Assembly: GCA_945883695.1 (NCBI GenBank)
Contig: CAMCYK010000001.1
Span: 40,730-104,729, forward strand
Source of the DNA: Akkermansia muciniphila
Lineage (GTDB): Bacteria > Verrucomicrobiota > Verrucomicrobiia > Verrucomicrobiales > Akkermansiaceae
Reading direction: 5' to 3'
Length of the DNA stretch: 64,000 nucleotides
Shown: one piece after another, positions 38,520 to 47,900 of the stretch
Layout of the letters: each line of letters starts with the position of its first letter
Position numbering within the stretch: position 1 is the stretch's first letter
Position numbers and translations under genes: made by a program
Notes under the pieces: generated by a model
What the model saw: only the letters and a program-made list of their open reading frames with translations
Database searches by the model: none
What the model was told of the DNA's origin: nothing

Positions 38520-40472
38520 TCAGAACTTCACCCCCAGCTTCAAAAGCACGCTGTTGTCGGATTTCCCGCCCTCGCGCCATTCCACGCTCGTGATCGCGTC
38601 GAAAAACATCGGGCTGCCCGGCGGAAGCCAGCGCAATCCACCCTCCAGCAATACCGAATCCCGCTCCGGCAAAACCGGCGGAACCCCGAAATTTCCTGTT
38701 TGGCCGCCCTGCACCATCGCCGCGTCCGCCAGCGTGGCACGATGCCGCCATCCGATGACGGCGTGCGGCAACCACGTGCCGGCCGGGGTGTCGTAGCGAC
38801 CGGACGCCTGCCATCCGATCAGGAAGGTCATCAGGGCGAAATCCCTCCCTGCCATGGCGACCCCGCCGGCAAACGGCTCCTGATACCCATCAAACGAGCC
38901 CCACGATCCTTCGAGCCCGGCCACCGGTCCGTGGACCCAGTTTCCGGCATCGAACTCGCGGGTGAACCACAGCGACAGCAGTTGAACCGTGGCATCCTGG
39001 GCGGCCGGCCGCATCATGCCGCCGGACATCCGCCACAGGTCCTGGTCGAACGTTCCCAGGCGGTGGGTCAAGGCGGCATGATAGCCACCGTGCCGCCAGT
39101 CGAGCGACCACGAGAAGGCGACCCCTTCGGCATCCACCGTCCCGAACCCGGGCACGTCCATTCGCGAATCGATCCCCGTCAGGGAAACCCCGGCTTGCCA
39201 GGAGGGTGAAAGCAACCACGACATCCCGGCCTCGATCCGCGAGGTATCCGACTCCACCCCGCCGTTCCCGGAGGGCAGGTTGAGATCCATCGTCTGGAAA
39301 TCCGCCGACATCCAGGTAGCCGCTCCGCTTCGCGTGAGATCCGGGCGTCCGGACACCGGGCCACGGAGCAGGGCGGAAAAAAGGTAAGGCTGCGCCTGGG
39401 ACAACACGAAGGATCCCGCTTCCGGGACAGCCGCCGGGAGCGGCTTTTCAAGCCCGGCAGCGGAGTCGGAATCCGGATCCGCACCGTCCGTGCGCCCGAT
39501 CGCAGCGGCCTCCAGACCGCGGCTACCCCACGGGAGGCGCGGGCTCGGGATCGGCGCCGCTCCGTCCAGGTTCGCCAGGAGCGGCGCGCCGGATTCGAAC
39601 TCCCGGACCGAGGGAAGCCGCTGCCATCGCGGGCCCTCGCCCGGCGGTCTGAGATCGATGGCCAGCAGCTGATCCAGATCCACCGGAGGTCCGGCAACCG
39701 GTTCCATCGCTGGACGCGAGGGCGGCGGCGCGCAGGAAAACTCGGGCTCCCGCGGCCGTCCCGGCGCAACCGTCGGGAACCATGGGGCGGTCGCCGAAGG
39801 CCGATTCAGAGTCCTGCTTGCCGGACGAGGAACCGGCCATTCATGCAAAGGGTCCGCGACTTCCGGCCCTGCTCCATTCTCCGCCCGGGCGGTCGCGGAC
39901 AGCGGGACCGGCCCCGTTTTAACTTCCGAAGTCACCGCCATCGTGGATCGGGCAAGCCCGGGAGCGCCGGGAGATTCCGGTTTCTGGAACAGCAGCCAGG
40001 CCAGCGCCCACACCGCCGCACCCGCCAGCCAAAGGCCCCGATCACCGGCACGACGATCGGAAAACACCCTCCGCAAGCGCCGCCGTTCGCACCACCCGGG
40101 CACCGGGCGCGGCGGCAACAGCGACTCCGCCCGGCAGCAGAAATTCCGGATCTCCAGGCCCTCCCGCTTCAACTCCCCGTCACCCGCCATCCTCCGCTCC
40201 AGGACCTCGCGACCCATCCCCGCGAGCTCTCCGAGCGCCCACGCGGTCAACTCCTCGTCCTTCACCGCGATCGTCAAGCGGACCACCAGATCGCGCCGCC
40301 GGGCGGCTTCGAAAGCGATCTCACCGGGATCGAGCGCGTCCGCCAGTGCCTCCACGAACCGCGCCGACGCCAGGATCTCCTCCCGTTCGGCCGCGGTGAG
40401 ATCGATGCCGCCCGGATCCAGCGCCGCCGTGAGCAGCCGCTCGAAATCATCGTCATCCTCCGGCCCGTTCAT
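38520..40472 (-). CDS. probable anti-sigma protein fused to an outer-membrane beta-barrel
   Basis: This 650-residue protein starts inside the sigma-factor stop (ATGA overlap). Residues 1-130 are soluble, helical and charged ('DDDDFERLLTAALDPGGIDL', 'LVVRLTIAVKDEELTAWALG'), like a cytoplasmic sigma-binding domain. One membrane helix follows (about 145-163, GLWLAGAAVWALAWLLF). A Pro/Ala/Gly-rich span runs to about residue 380. The C-terminal 270 residues look like an autotransporter-type barrel, with alternating aromatic strands ('SADFQTMDLNLPSGNGG', 'GMSWLLSPSWQAGVSLTGID', 'AVIGWRHRATLADAAMVQGG') and a terminal Phe after 'LLKLGVKF'. There is no signal peptide, so how a barrel would reach the outer membrane is unclear. 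Function is inferred from domains and context. Confidence 0.7.
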   Translation of the reverse strand: MNGPEDDDDFERLLTAALDPGGIDLTAAEREEILASARFVEALADALDPGEIAFEAARRRDLVVRLTIAVKDEELTAWALGELAGMGREVLERRMAGDGELKREGLEIRNFCCRAESLLPPRPVPGWCERRRLRRVFSDRRAGDRGLWLAGAAVWALAWLLFQKPESPGAPGLARSTMAVTSEVKTGPVPLSATARAENGAGPEVADPLHEWPVPRPASRTLNRPSATAPWFPTVAPGRPREPEFSCAPPPSRPAMEPVAGPPVDLDQLLAIDLRPPGEGPRWQRLPSVREFESGAPLLANLDGAAPIPSPRLPWGSRGLEAAAIGRTDGADPDSDSAAGLEKPLPAAVPEAGSFVLSQAQPYLFSALLRGPVSGRPDLTRSGAATWMSADFQTMDLNLPSGNGGVESDTSRIEAGMSWLLSPSWQAGVSLTGIDSRMDVPGFGTVDAEGVAFSWSLDWRHGGYHAALTHRLGTFDQDLWRMSGGMMRPAAQDATVQLLSLWFTREFDAGNWVHGPVAGLEGSWGSFDGYQEPFAGGVAMAGRDFALMTFLIGWQASGRYDTPAGTWLPHAVIGWRHRATLADAAMVQGGQTGNFGVPPVLPERDSVLLEGGLRWLPPGSPMFFDAITSVEWREGGKSDNSVLLKLGVKF

Positions 40473-40996
40473 CGGTCGTTCCCCTCCCGTTGCCACTGAT
40501 CGCGCATCGACTTCACCGCATGGTGCAGCAGGTAGCCGACATGACCTTCGGTGATGCCGGTGATCTGGCTGATTTCCCGGTAGCTCAGCCCCGCTTGGAA
40601 TTTCAAGCGCACCAGCTCGCGCTCCCGCTCCGGTAGGGAATCCACCATCCTCAGCAGCGAGGCCGCCTGCTCGGTGGCCTCGAGCCGCGCCGAAGGCGGT
40701 GGCACTCCGTCGAGGTCCCGCTCCAAATGGCTGTTTTCCAGCGGCACCAGCCGGAATTGCTTGCGCCGGACGTCGATCAGGCGGTTCCGGCAGACGCTGA
40801 AAAGCCAGGCCGGCAGGTTCTGGGGCCGTTCGTTAGGGGCCTCCGCGGCCAGCTTGAGAAAGGTGTCCTGAACGGTGTCCCGCGAGAGTTCGCGGTCGCC
40901 GCAGATGCCGAGCGCGTATTTCAACAGCGGCTTCTCGTAGCGCTCCAAGGCGCCTAACAACCATTTTTCTGAAGGCTCGGGGGAGAGGGCGGACAT
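40469..40996 (-). CDS. ECF-type RNA polymerase sigma factor
   Basis: This 175-residue sigma-70 family factor has only regions 2 and 4. Region 2 includes 'LLKYALGICGDRELSRDTVQ', 'DTFLKLAAEAPNE' and 'LPAWLFSVCRNRLIDVRRKQ'. Region 4 is 'LPERERELVRLKFQAGLSYR' followed by 'EISQITGITEGHVGYLLHHA', a clear helix-turn-helix. It redirects RNA polymerase to a small regulon. The stop overlaps the start of the barrel-fusion gene by 4 bases, the usual sigma/anti-sigma arrangement. The leader (40997-41100) has a strong hairpin. The frame is open far upstream, but MSALSPEPSEKW fits the family start. Confidence 0.9.
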   Translation of the reverse strand: MSALSPEPSEKWLLGALERYEKPLLKYALGICGDRELSRDTVQDTFLKLAAEAPNERPQNLPAWLFSVCRNRLIDVRRKQFRLVPLENSHLERDLDGVPPPSARLEATEQAASLLRMVDSLPERERELVRLKFQAGLSYREISQITGITEGHVGYLLHHAVKSMRDQWQREGNDR

Positions 40997-41030
40997 CGGG
41001 CGAATCGAAGGGAAATCGGAAAAGGCTCTC

Positions 41031-41059
41031 CTCGTCGCCGGGACCGGCCCGGCGACGAG
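41031..41059. promoter_or_regulatory. 12-bp perfect hairpin in the sigma-factor leader
   Basis: 'ctcgtcgccggg' (41031-41042) pairs without mismatch to 41048-41059 over a 5-base loop. It is 35-63 bases upstream of the sigma start codon. Without a U-run it is not a terminator; it could control translation or act as a protein-binding dyad for either divergent gene. Confidence 0.55.
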
Positions 41060-41244
41060 AAGGCCATGGTCGGGGGGATTCCAGAGGACCGGGCACGATC
41101 CAACAAAAGCATTACGTCGAACCGCCGGGTTACTTGGAAGATTTCCTGAAAAACTTCCGCCGCCCCGGGGTGGACCGGCTTCCGAAGCTCGGACCGCTCG
41201 ATTGCGGGCTCGACCTTTTCCCCGGATCGACGACTTTCCCGCCG

Positions 41245-43599
41245 ATGATACGCCTCGAACTGCCGCTGGTTTTGGCGCTGATGATCGGCTTGGCCGGCAT
41301 CGCGCGCGGCGACCGGCGCGAATTGACCGAAAGCCGTCACCCGACCGCCATGGAGATCCGTCGCCACCGGGCGAAGGCGGCCGCAAAGGTCGCGGCTGAA
41401 GATTTCCGGCCGATGCCCCGGATCGTCGGCGGCAAGGGGGCGGCGGACGGCGAATACCCGTGGATGGTGGCGCTGGTCGAGGCAGGGGAAGCGGACGCCT
41501 ACGACGGCTTTTTCTGCGGCGCGAGCTTGATTCATCCGCGCTGGGTGCTGACCGCGGCGCACTGCGTGCTTGGCAGCCGGGCGGAAGACCTCGAGGTGCT
41601 GGTCGGAGCGACGAATCTCGCCAATCCCGGGGCCGCCCGGCGGATCGCCGTGGCGGAAATCGTCATCGCGCCCGGCTGCAATGATTTTACCAGCGACCAC
41701 GACTTCGCGCTGCTGCGGCTCGCGGAAGCCGCGGAGGGGACCGTGCTGCCGCTGCTGGACGATCCCGCGCTGGCGTTGCCGGGGATTCTGGCGACGGTGA
41801 CCGGGTGGGGTGACACGACGAACGGGGATCGGAATTTTCCGACCCGCTTGCAGGAGGTGGAGGTTCCGATCGTCGATATCGCGCTGGCGAACGCGAGCGA
41901 TGCCTATGCCGGGACCCTTACCGGCAACATGCTGGCGGCGGGATTCGGGGGCGGAGGCAAGGACGCCTGCAACGGGGATAGCGGCGGGCCCTTGCTGGTG
42001 CCGTCACCCTTTTCACCCGGCTGGATGCAGGCGGGGATCGTCAGTTTCGGTTCCGGCTGTGCCTTGCCGGGGGTTTACGGGATTTATACCCAGGTCGGGA
42101 ATTTCAGGGATTTCATCACCGGCCATCTCCGGCCGAACTACGCCGGGTGGGAGCTGGCGAACGATCGGGTGGGGGAGAACCGTGACCCGGACGGCAACGG
42201 ATTCAGCAATTGGGAGGACTTCGCGTTGCCGGGTCACCAGCTCGAAACCGGGATCGAGTCGTCGAAGCTGCGGTTCTCCTATGTGCGGCCGACGATCGCG
42301 CCGGAGGTTGAATATGTCCTTGAGAACGCGCCGGGCCCGGGCGGGCCGTGGACCGCGCTCTCCCCGAACTTCGTTTCCGTGGTGGACCAAGGCGGCGGCC
42401 TCAGCCGCTGGACCTACGAGCTCCCGCAATCCGCCGATAGCGGGGTTTTCCGGGTGCGCGCCGGCTTTTCCGCTGCGCTCGCCCCGGGCCCGCGGCCGCT
42501 CGGGTTCCCGGGCGGGGCGGTCGGGCGCCTGGACGAGGACGATGTCGTGCACCCGGCGTTTTTCGACCGCCGGATCAAGCTCTACCGGCTGGACGGCGCT
42601 CCGGTCGGCGCGAGCGTCTCGCTCGCCCTGCGCTCGGCGGACTTCGATGCCCGGCTGGAACTCATCGACGCCGCCAGCGGCGCGGTGCTGCAAGTCGCCG
42701 ATGCGAACCAAGGGCTCGGCCGCATCGGCGGGGACGAGATCCTGACGCTGACCCCGCAGGCCGGGACGACCTATCACCTGCGGGTCACCTCGTCGGCACC
42801 GCACCAAGCGGGCGACTTCGAGCTGAACGCTTGGGATGCGGGCCCGCTCGATCTGCTGCCGTCGCTATCGGCCGTTCAGTCGGTCGCGGGCACGCTGGAC
42901 GCGGCCGATGCCTTGGATCCCTTCTTCCTGCCGGGTGGCAGTTATTACAAGGATGACTACCGGCTGGTCACCGGTTCCGCGCCCGCCGGGGCGCTGATGG
43001 AAATCCGCATGAAGTCGAAAGGTAGCGCCGCCAAGGGGATCGACGACTTTGTGTCCTTGATCGATGGCGAGAGCGGTCGCCTGATCGCGGGCAACGACAG
43101 TTTTCTCGGCAAGGGCAACGACGCCGGGCTGCGTTTCCTGCCGGTACCCGGCAAGTCCTATGTCCTGCGGGCCAGTTCCGGGATCGAGCGGGACATCGGG
43201 AGATACACCCTCGGCTCGTCGCTGGCCGCCGCGGGGACGACTACCCCGCTGGCTGCGATCGGGGTGGGCGGCACGTTCAGCGGCAAGCTGACGGGCTCGA
43301 GCGAGCTTGAAGAGCGTTACTTCACGTTCAAACGGGACCATCTGCTGGCTCCCGCGGTCGCCGGCCAGCCGCTCTCCGTGAGCTTGTCTTCCCTTAGGTT
43401 CGACGCGTATCTGATCCTCCTCGACGCCTCCGACCTGACCGTGGTCGCGGCGGCGGACGGCGGCGGGCCTCCCGGCGGGCGGGACAATGCCGGGGTGACC
43501 TTCACCCCGCGGACCGGCCGCCGCTACCTGATCCGCGCGACCACCTATGAAATCCGGGAAAAAGGCCCGTACATTTTGCGCGTTGCTGCCGCCCCGTGA
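41245..43599 (+). CDS. secreted trypsin-like serine protease with C-terminal pre-peptidase-type domains
   Basis: This 784-residue protein has a signal peptide (residues 1-21, …ALMIGLAGIARG). A short propeptide ends in 'PRIVGG', the classic trypsinogen cleavage site (R59/I60), and the chymotrypsin-fold domain follows. The catalytic triad is H106 (VLTAAHC), D153 (DHDFALLRL) and S246 (CNGDSGGPL). Residue 240, just before the Ser loop, is Asp ('GKDACNGDSGG'), which predicts trypsin-like Arg/Lys specificity. After 'DPDGNGFSNWEDFALPG' come three related beta-sandwich repeats ('ELIDAASGAVLQVADANQGL', 'SLIDGESGRLIAGNDSFLGK', 'ILLDASDLTVVAAADGGG') like bacterial pre-peptidase C-terminal domains. It is divergent from the ECF sigma gene and may be its target. 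Confidence 0.9.
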   Translation: MIRLELPLVLALMIGLAGIARGDRRELTESRHPTAMEIRRHRAKAAAKVAAEDFRPMPRIVGGKGAADGEYPWMVALVEAGEADAYDGFFCGASLIHPRWVLTAAHCVLGSRAEDLEVLVGATNLANPGAARRIAVAEIVIAPGCNDFTSDHDFALLRLAEAAEGTVLPLLDDPALALPGILATVTGWGDTTNGDRNFPTRLQEVEVPIVDIALANASDAYAGTLTGNMLAAGFGGGGKDACNGDSGGPLLVPSPFSPGWMQAGIVSFGSGCALPGVYGIYTQVGNFRDFITGHLRPNYAGWELANDRVGENRDPDGNGFSNWEDFALPGHQLETGIESSKLRFSYVRPTIAPEVEYVLENAPGPGGPWTALSPNFVSVVDQGGGLSRWTYELPQSADSGVFRVRAGFSAALAPGPRPLGFPGGAVGRLDEDDVVHPAFFDRRIKLYRLDGAPVGASVSLALRSADFDARLELIDAASGAVLQVADANQGLGRIGGDEILTLTPQAGTTYHLRVTSSAPHQAGDFELNAWDAGPLDLLPSLSAVQSVAGTLDAADALDPFFLPGGSYYKDDYRLVTGSAPAGALMEIRMKSKGSAAKGIDDFVSLIDGESGRLIAGNDSFLGKGNDAGLRFLPVPGKSYVLRASSGIERDIGRYTLGSSLAAAGTTTPLAAIGVGGTFSGKLTGSSELEERYFTFKRDHLLAPAVAGQPLSVSLSSLRFDAYLILLDASDLTVVAAADGGGPPGGRDNAGVTFTPRTGRRYLIRATTYEIREKGPYILRVAAAP

Positions 43600-43611
43600 A
43601 CCGTTTCTGCC

Positions 43612-43932
43612 ATGCTTGAGAATCCTCTGTTGATCCCGTATTTGCTGGGGGCCCTGGTGGTCCTCCAGTTGTTCGTCCTCGTGATGCTGCTGCGTCTTTC
43701 CGGCCGGGTTTCGCGCTTGTTCCAGCTGATCGCCTCACCGGTCCCGCCGGCCGCGCGGGAGCTGGCGGATCGCCGGGAAGCGAGCGCCGCCGATCAGAAA
43801 AAATGGTTCGCCAGTTTCCTCGCCGAGGATCCGGCGCGCGGCCAACTTCCGAAGAAGGAGCAATTCGCCGCCTTCCGCCGCTGGCGCAAAGAGAAAGGGA
43901 TGAATTGGAAAAAACCTGAAGGGTCCGCTTGA
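43612..43932 (+). CDS. small membrane-anchored hypothetical protein
   Basis: This 106-residue protein has one N-terminal membrane helix (residues 6-28, LLIPYLLGALVVLQLFVLVM) and a basic cytoplasmic domain ('KKWFASFLAEDPARGQLPKK', 'FAAFRRWRKEKGMNW'). No family recognised. It starts 12 bases after the protease stop, so it is probably co-transcribed with it. Confidence 0.65.
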   Translation: MLENPLLIPYLLGALVVLQLFVLVMLLRLSGRVSRLFQLIASPVPPAARELADRREASAADQKKWFASFLAEDPARGQLPKKEQFAAFRRWRKEKGMNWKKPEGSA

Positions 43933-44059
43933 TCTCCGCGGAAGCAAGGGATCGATCCGAAATTTTGGGTTTCCAACGGTTTTTCCGGTTGCCAGTGGGG
44001 GGTGGGTTTGCAAACTCGGCCCCCGCGCCGGGAGAGACCTCTCACGGCCTCGTAAAAGA

Positions 44060-44081
44060 GCTTGTGAAAAATTTCACAAGC
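44060..44081. promoter_or_regulatory. perfect CRP/FNR-type operator upstream of the respiratory operon
   Basis: A 22-bp perfect palindrome with 10-bp arms (gcttgtgaaa and its complement, two bases between) contains TGTGA-N6-TCACA, the exact CRP consensus; CRP/FNR-family sites share this TTGTGA-type form. It ends 41 bases before the actA start. That distance is consistent with overlap of the promoter, so the direction of control (activation or repression) cannot be told. Confidence 0.75.
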
Positions 44082-44122
44082 GCCCAATTTCTCCCCGCCG
44101 AGTTTCCCGACGCATTACCGTC

Positions 44123-44860
44123 ATGGCCAATTTCGTCCCGCGCTGGACCAATTTCCTACCCCTGAAGATCGCCATCTGCGCCGGCGCGCTTGCCGGCGGC
44201 GTGGTGCTCGCCTTCACCTACTACGCGACGCCCAAGACGCTGGCGGTCGGGTATCAGCCGTCACAGCCGATCCCGTTCTCGCACAAGATCCACGTCGAAC
44301 AGCTTGGCTTGGACTGCCGCTACTGCCACTCCTTCGTCGATGTGGCGGGTCACTCCAACGTCCCAAGCAACAACACCTGCTGGAATTGCCACCAGCACGT
44401 GGGCACCGACAGCCCGAAACTCCAGCCGCTGCGCGACCGGATGATCGATCCCGATCCGACCGACAAGTCGAAGCGGCATCCGGACTTCGGCAAGCCGATC
44501 GAGTGGGTGCGGGTCCACAAGACCCCGGACTACGTGTATTTCAACCACTCGGCCCACCTGAACCGCGGGATTTCCTGCCAGAGCTGCCACGGCCGGGTCG
44601 ACCAGATGGAAGTGGTCCATCAGGAGCACAGCCTCTCGATGGGCTGGTGCCTCGAATGCCACAACGCGCCGGAGAAGCACCTGCGGCCGCTCGAGGAGGT
44701 CTACAACCTGAACTATGACCCCGCCGAATACATCGCCGCGCCGGAGAACGTCGCGCTGATGAGCAAGCTCGGGGTCAAGACCACCGAAGACCTCGGCATC
44801 AAGTTGCGCGACCACTGGCAGATCGCTCCGAAAGCGACCTGCGCGACCTGCCACCATTGA
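44123..44860 (+). CDS. actA: alternative complex III subunit A, pentahaem cytochrome c
   Basis: This 245-residue protein has one N-terminal membrane helix (residues 14-32, KIAICAGALAGGVVLAFTYY) facing a periplasmic domain with five CxxCH sites: CRYCH, CWNCH, CQSCH, CLECH and CATCH (the last at the C-terminus). Five haems match ActA of characterised alternative complex III (ACIII), the quinol:cytochrome c/oxidase oxidoreductase that replaces the bc1 complex in many bacteria. It passes electrons from the ActB iron-sulfur clusters toward ActE and the oxidase. First gene of the operon. Confidence 0.95.
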   Translation: MANFVPRWTNFLPLKIAICAGALAGGVVLAFTYYATPKTLAVGYQPSQPIPFSHKIHVEQLGLDCRYCHSFVDVAGHSNVPSNNTCWNCHQHVGTDSPKLQPLRDRMIDPDPTDKSKRHPDFGKPIEWVRVHKTPDYVYFNHSAHLNRGISCQSCHGRVDQMEVVHQEHSLSMGWCLECHNAPEKHLRPLEEVYNLNYDPAEYIAAPENVALMSKLGVKTTEDLGIKLRDHWQIAPKATCATCHH

Positions 44861-44902
44861 TTTTCTCCTTTTCTTCCTGATTTCCCGCCCGCCCCACCGC
44901 CC

Positions 44903-47900
44903 ATGAGCAAACGCATCTGGCAACACCCCGAAATTCCCGCCGGCGAGACCACCGTCTCGTGGCGCGGCATCGGCCAACTCGAGGACAGCCCCGCCTTCCG
45001 CACCTGGATGGAGCGCGAGTTCCCGCAGGGAGTCGCCGAAATGACCAGCGAAGCGGATGCCGAAACCTCCCGCCGCTCCTTCATGAAGCTGATGGGGGCC
45101 TCGACCGCCCTCGCCGGCTTGGGGCTGGCGTCCTGCCGGCGGCCTGAAAGCTTCATTGTCCCCTACAGCAAGGCCCCGGAGTGGGTCATCCCCGGCAAGG
45201 CGACCTACTACGCCTCCAGCATGCCGGGCGCCGCGGGTGCCACGCCGCTGGTCGTCACCACCTTCGAAGGCCGCCCGACCAAGCTCGCCCCGAACACGCT
45301 CCATCCGGACGCCGCCGGCACCGATGCCTTTGTCCAGGCTTCCATCCTCGATCTCTACTCGCCGTCGCGCTCGAAGAAAACCCTCAAGCAGGGCAAACCG
45401 GCGTCGCGCGCCGACTTCGAGACCGTGATCGCCGGCCTCGCCGCCGATCCCTCCGCCAAAATCGGCTTCGTTTTCGGCCGCGACGTCTCGCCGACCCGCG
45501 CCCGCATGGTCAAGGAACTCGCGGCGAAGTTCGCGTCCGCCAAGTTCTACGGCTACGAAGCGCTGGAAGGCAGCGCTTCCCGGGTTCTTGGCGATGGCGT
45601 CCGCCAGTTGGTCGATTTCTCGACGGCCGACCGCATCCTGACGATTGACTGTGATTTCGCCTCGCTCGACCCGCAGGGCCCGGTGACCCCGTTCTTCGAT
45701 CGCCGCAAGCCGGAAGGCAAGACCTACTCGGACAAGCCCGACGCGGGGGCGATGAACCGGCTTTACTCGATCGAGAGCGCTTTCTCGATGACCGGCGGCA
45801 TGGCGGACCACCGCCTGCGCGTCCGGCCGAGCCAACTGCTCGCTCTGGTCGCTCATCTGGCCCGCCGGGTGGACGCGAGCGGACTCGCCGGCCTGATCGT
45901 CAACGTGCCGACCTTGACCGATGAGAAGCTGACCCAGTGGATGGATGCGATGGCGGAGGACCTCAAGGGAGCCCAGGGCAAGGCGGTGATTCTCGCCGGA
46001 TCCCGCTTGCCGGAAGCGATCCAGGCGCTCGTCTTGGCCCTCAACAGCAAGCTTGGCGCGATCGGCGAAGGCAAGCCGCTGCGCCATGTCCGCAGCGGGA
46101 GCGAAGGTCTCGGCGATCTCGCTGCCCTCAAGGCCGACCTCGAAGCCGGCACCGTCGAAACGCTCGTCCTGCTGACCCCGGCCAACCCGGTGTTCGATGC
46201 ACCGGCCGACCTGAAATTCGGCGAGGCGCTCGCGAAGGCGAAGACCGTCATTCATCTCGGCGCCCGCACCGACGCCACCGCCCATGCCGCCACCTGGCAC
46301 GTCCCCGCCAGCCACTATCTTGAAAGCTGGTCCGACGCCCGCAGCGCCACCGGCGTTTACACGGTCGTCCAGCCGATGATCCTGCCGCTCTACGGCGAAT
46401 GCGTCAGCGAGTTCGAAATCCTGGCCGCCTTGCTCAGCGACGACGGCAAGCTGGTCAGCGGGGAGGGGGAGAACGGCACTCCTTCGCCCGCCCATGACGT
46501 GGTAAAGCAGACCTTCGAAGCGATCGGCGGCAAGGGCAGCGAGCCCTGGCGGAAGCTGCTTCGCGAAGGATTCCACGCCGGCTCCACCTTCGAGGTGGCC
46601 GAGGTCAAGGCGCCGGACACCGCCGTGCCCGCTCCGGTCGCGGCGCCGGACGAAACGTTCGACGTCATCTTCGCCACCGATGCCTCGGTCTATGACGGTC
46701 GCTGGATCGACAACGGCTGGCTCCAGGAAGCGCCCGATCCGATCACCAAGCAATCGTGGGACAACGCCGCGATGATCGCCCCGCAGACCGCCAAGGACAT
46801 GGGGATCTATGAAGAGGTGGTCGCGCTCGAAACCTGGAACGCCGCGAAGGGTCCGGACAGCGAAGGCGAGCACCGCACCGCCCCGATGATCGAACTGACG
46901 GTGAACGGCGAAAAAATCGAGATCCCGGTGATGATCTCCTTCGGCCAGGCCGAGAACACCATCGTCATCCCGCTCGGCTACGGCCAGGGCTTCGACGGCG
47001 AGGACAAGTTCAACCGCAATGCCAAGGGCACCGCGCCCGCCGGCCACGTCGGTCAGGTCGGCGTGAACTCCGGCTTCAACGGCTACCCGCTGCGCACCAC
47101 CGCCACATCCTACTTCGCCACCGGCGCGACCGTCGCGAAGACCGGCAAGCGCTACCCGATGGCGGTCGTCCAGGAACACCACGCGATGTATGGCCGCGCG
47201 CTGGCCCGCGAGGTCTCGACCATCGACTCCGGCGATCACAAGGGCAACTTCGCCAAGCAGCTCCACGGCGTGAGATACCAGGGCAACGACGGCCACGCAC
47301 CGCCGAACATCTCCCTCTACAAGCAGGAGGACAAGGCCGGCAGGCCGCTGATCAGCGACCCGCTCCACCAGTGGGCGATGTCGATCGACCTGTCGTCCTG
47401 CATGGGCTGCAACGCCTGCCTCGTCGCCTGCCAGGCGGAGAACAACATCCCGATCGTCGGCAAGCAGCAGCTCGCGATGGGCCGCGAGATGCACTGGATC
47501 CGGATGGACCGCTACTACGCGATCGACAGCGGGAACACCTTCGATCCCGGCAATCCCGCGCTGATTCCCCAGCCGGTCGCCTGCGTCCAGTGCGAGAGCG
47601 CTCCCTGCGAAACCGTCTGCCCGGTCAACGCGACGATCCACACCGAGGACGGCCTCAACGCGATGGCCTACAACCGCTGCATCGGCACCCGCTACTGCGC
47701 GAACAACTGCCCCTACAAGGCCCGCCGCTTCAACTTCTTCGACTACAACAAGCGCAACCCGCTGATCGCCCACAACCTCTACCACGGACCTTTCGGCGAA
47801 AAGCACGTCGGTGAAGCTCCGCATCTCCAGCGCAACCCGAACGTCACGGTCCGCATGCGCGGCGTGATGGAAAAGTGCACCTACTGCGTGCAGCGCCTGA

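Noticed and set aside
44261-47824. Antisense open frame of 1187 codons opposite actA/actB
   Set aside because: It lies wholly opposite genes with clear haem, iron-sulfur and Tat motifs. Long antisense frames are expected in very GC-rich DNA, and its product shows no family motif.
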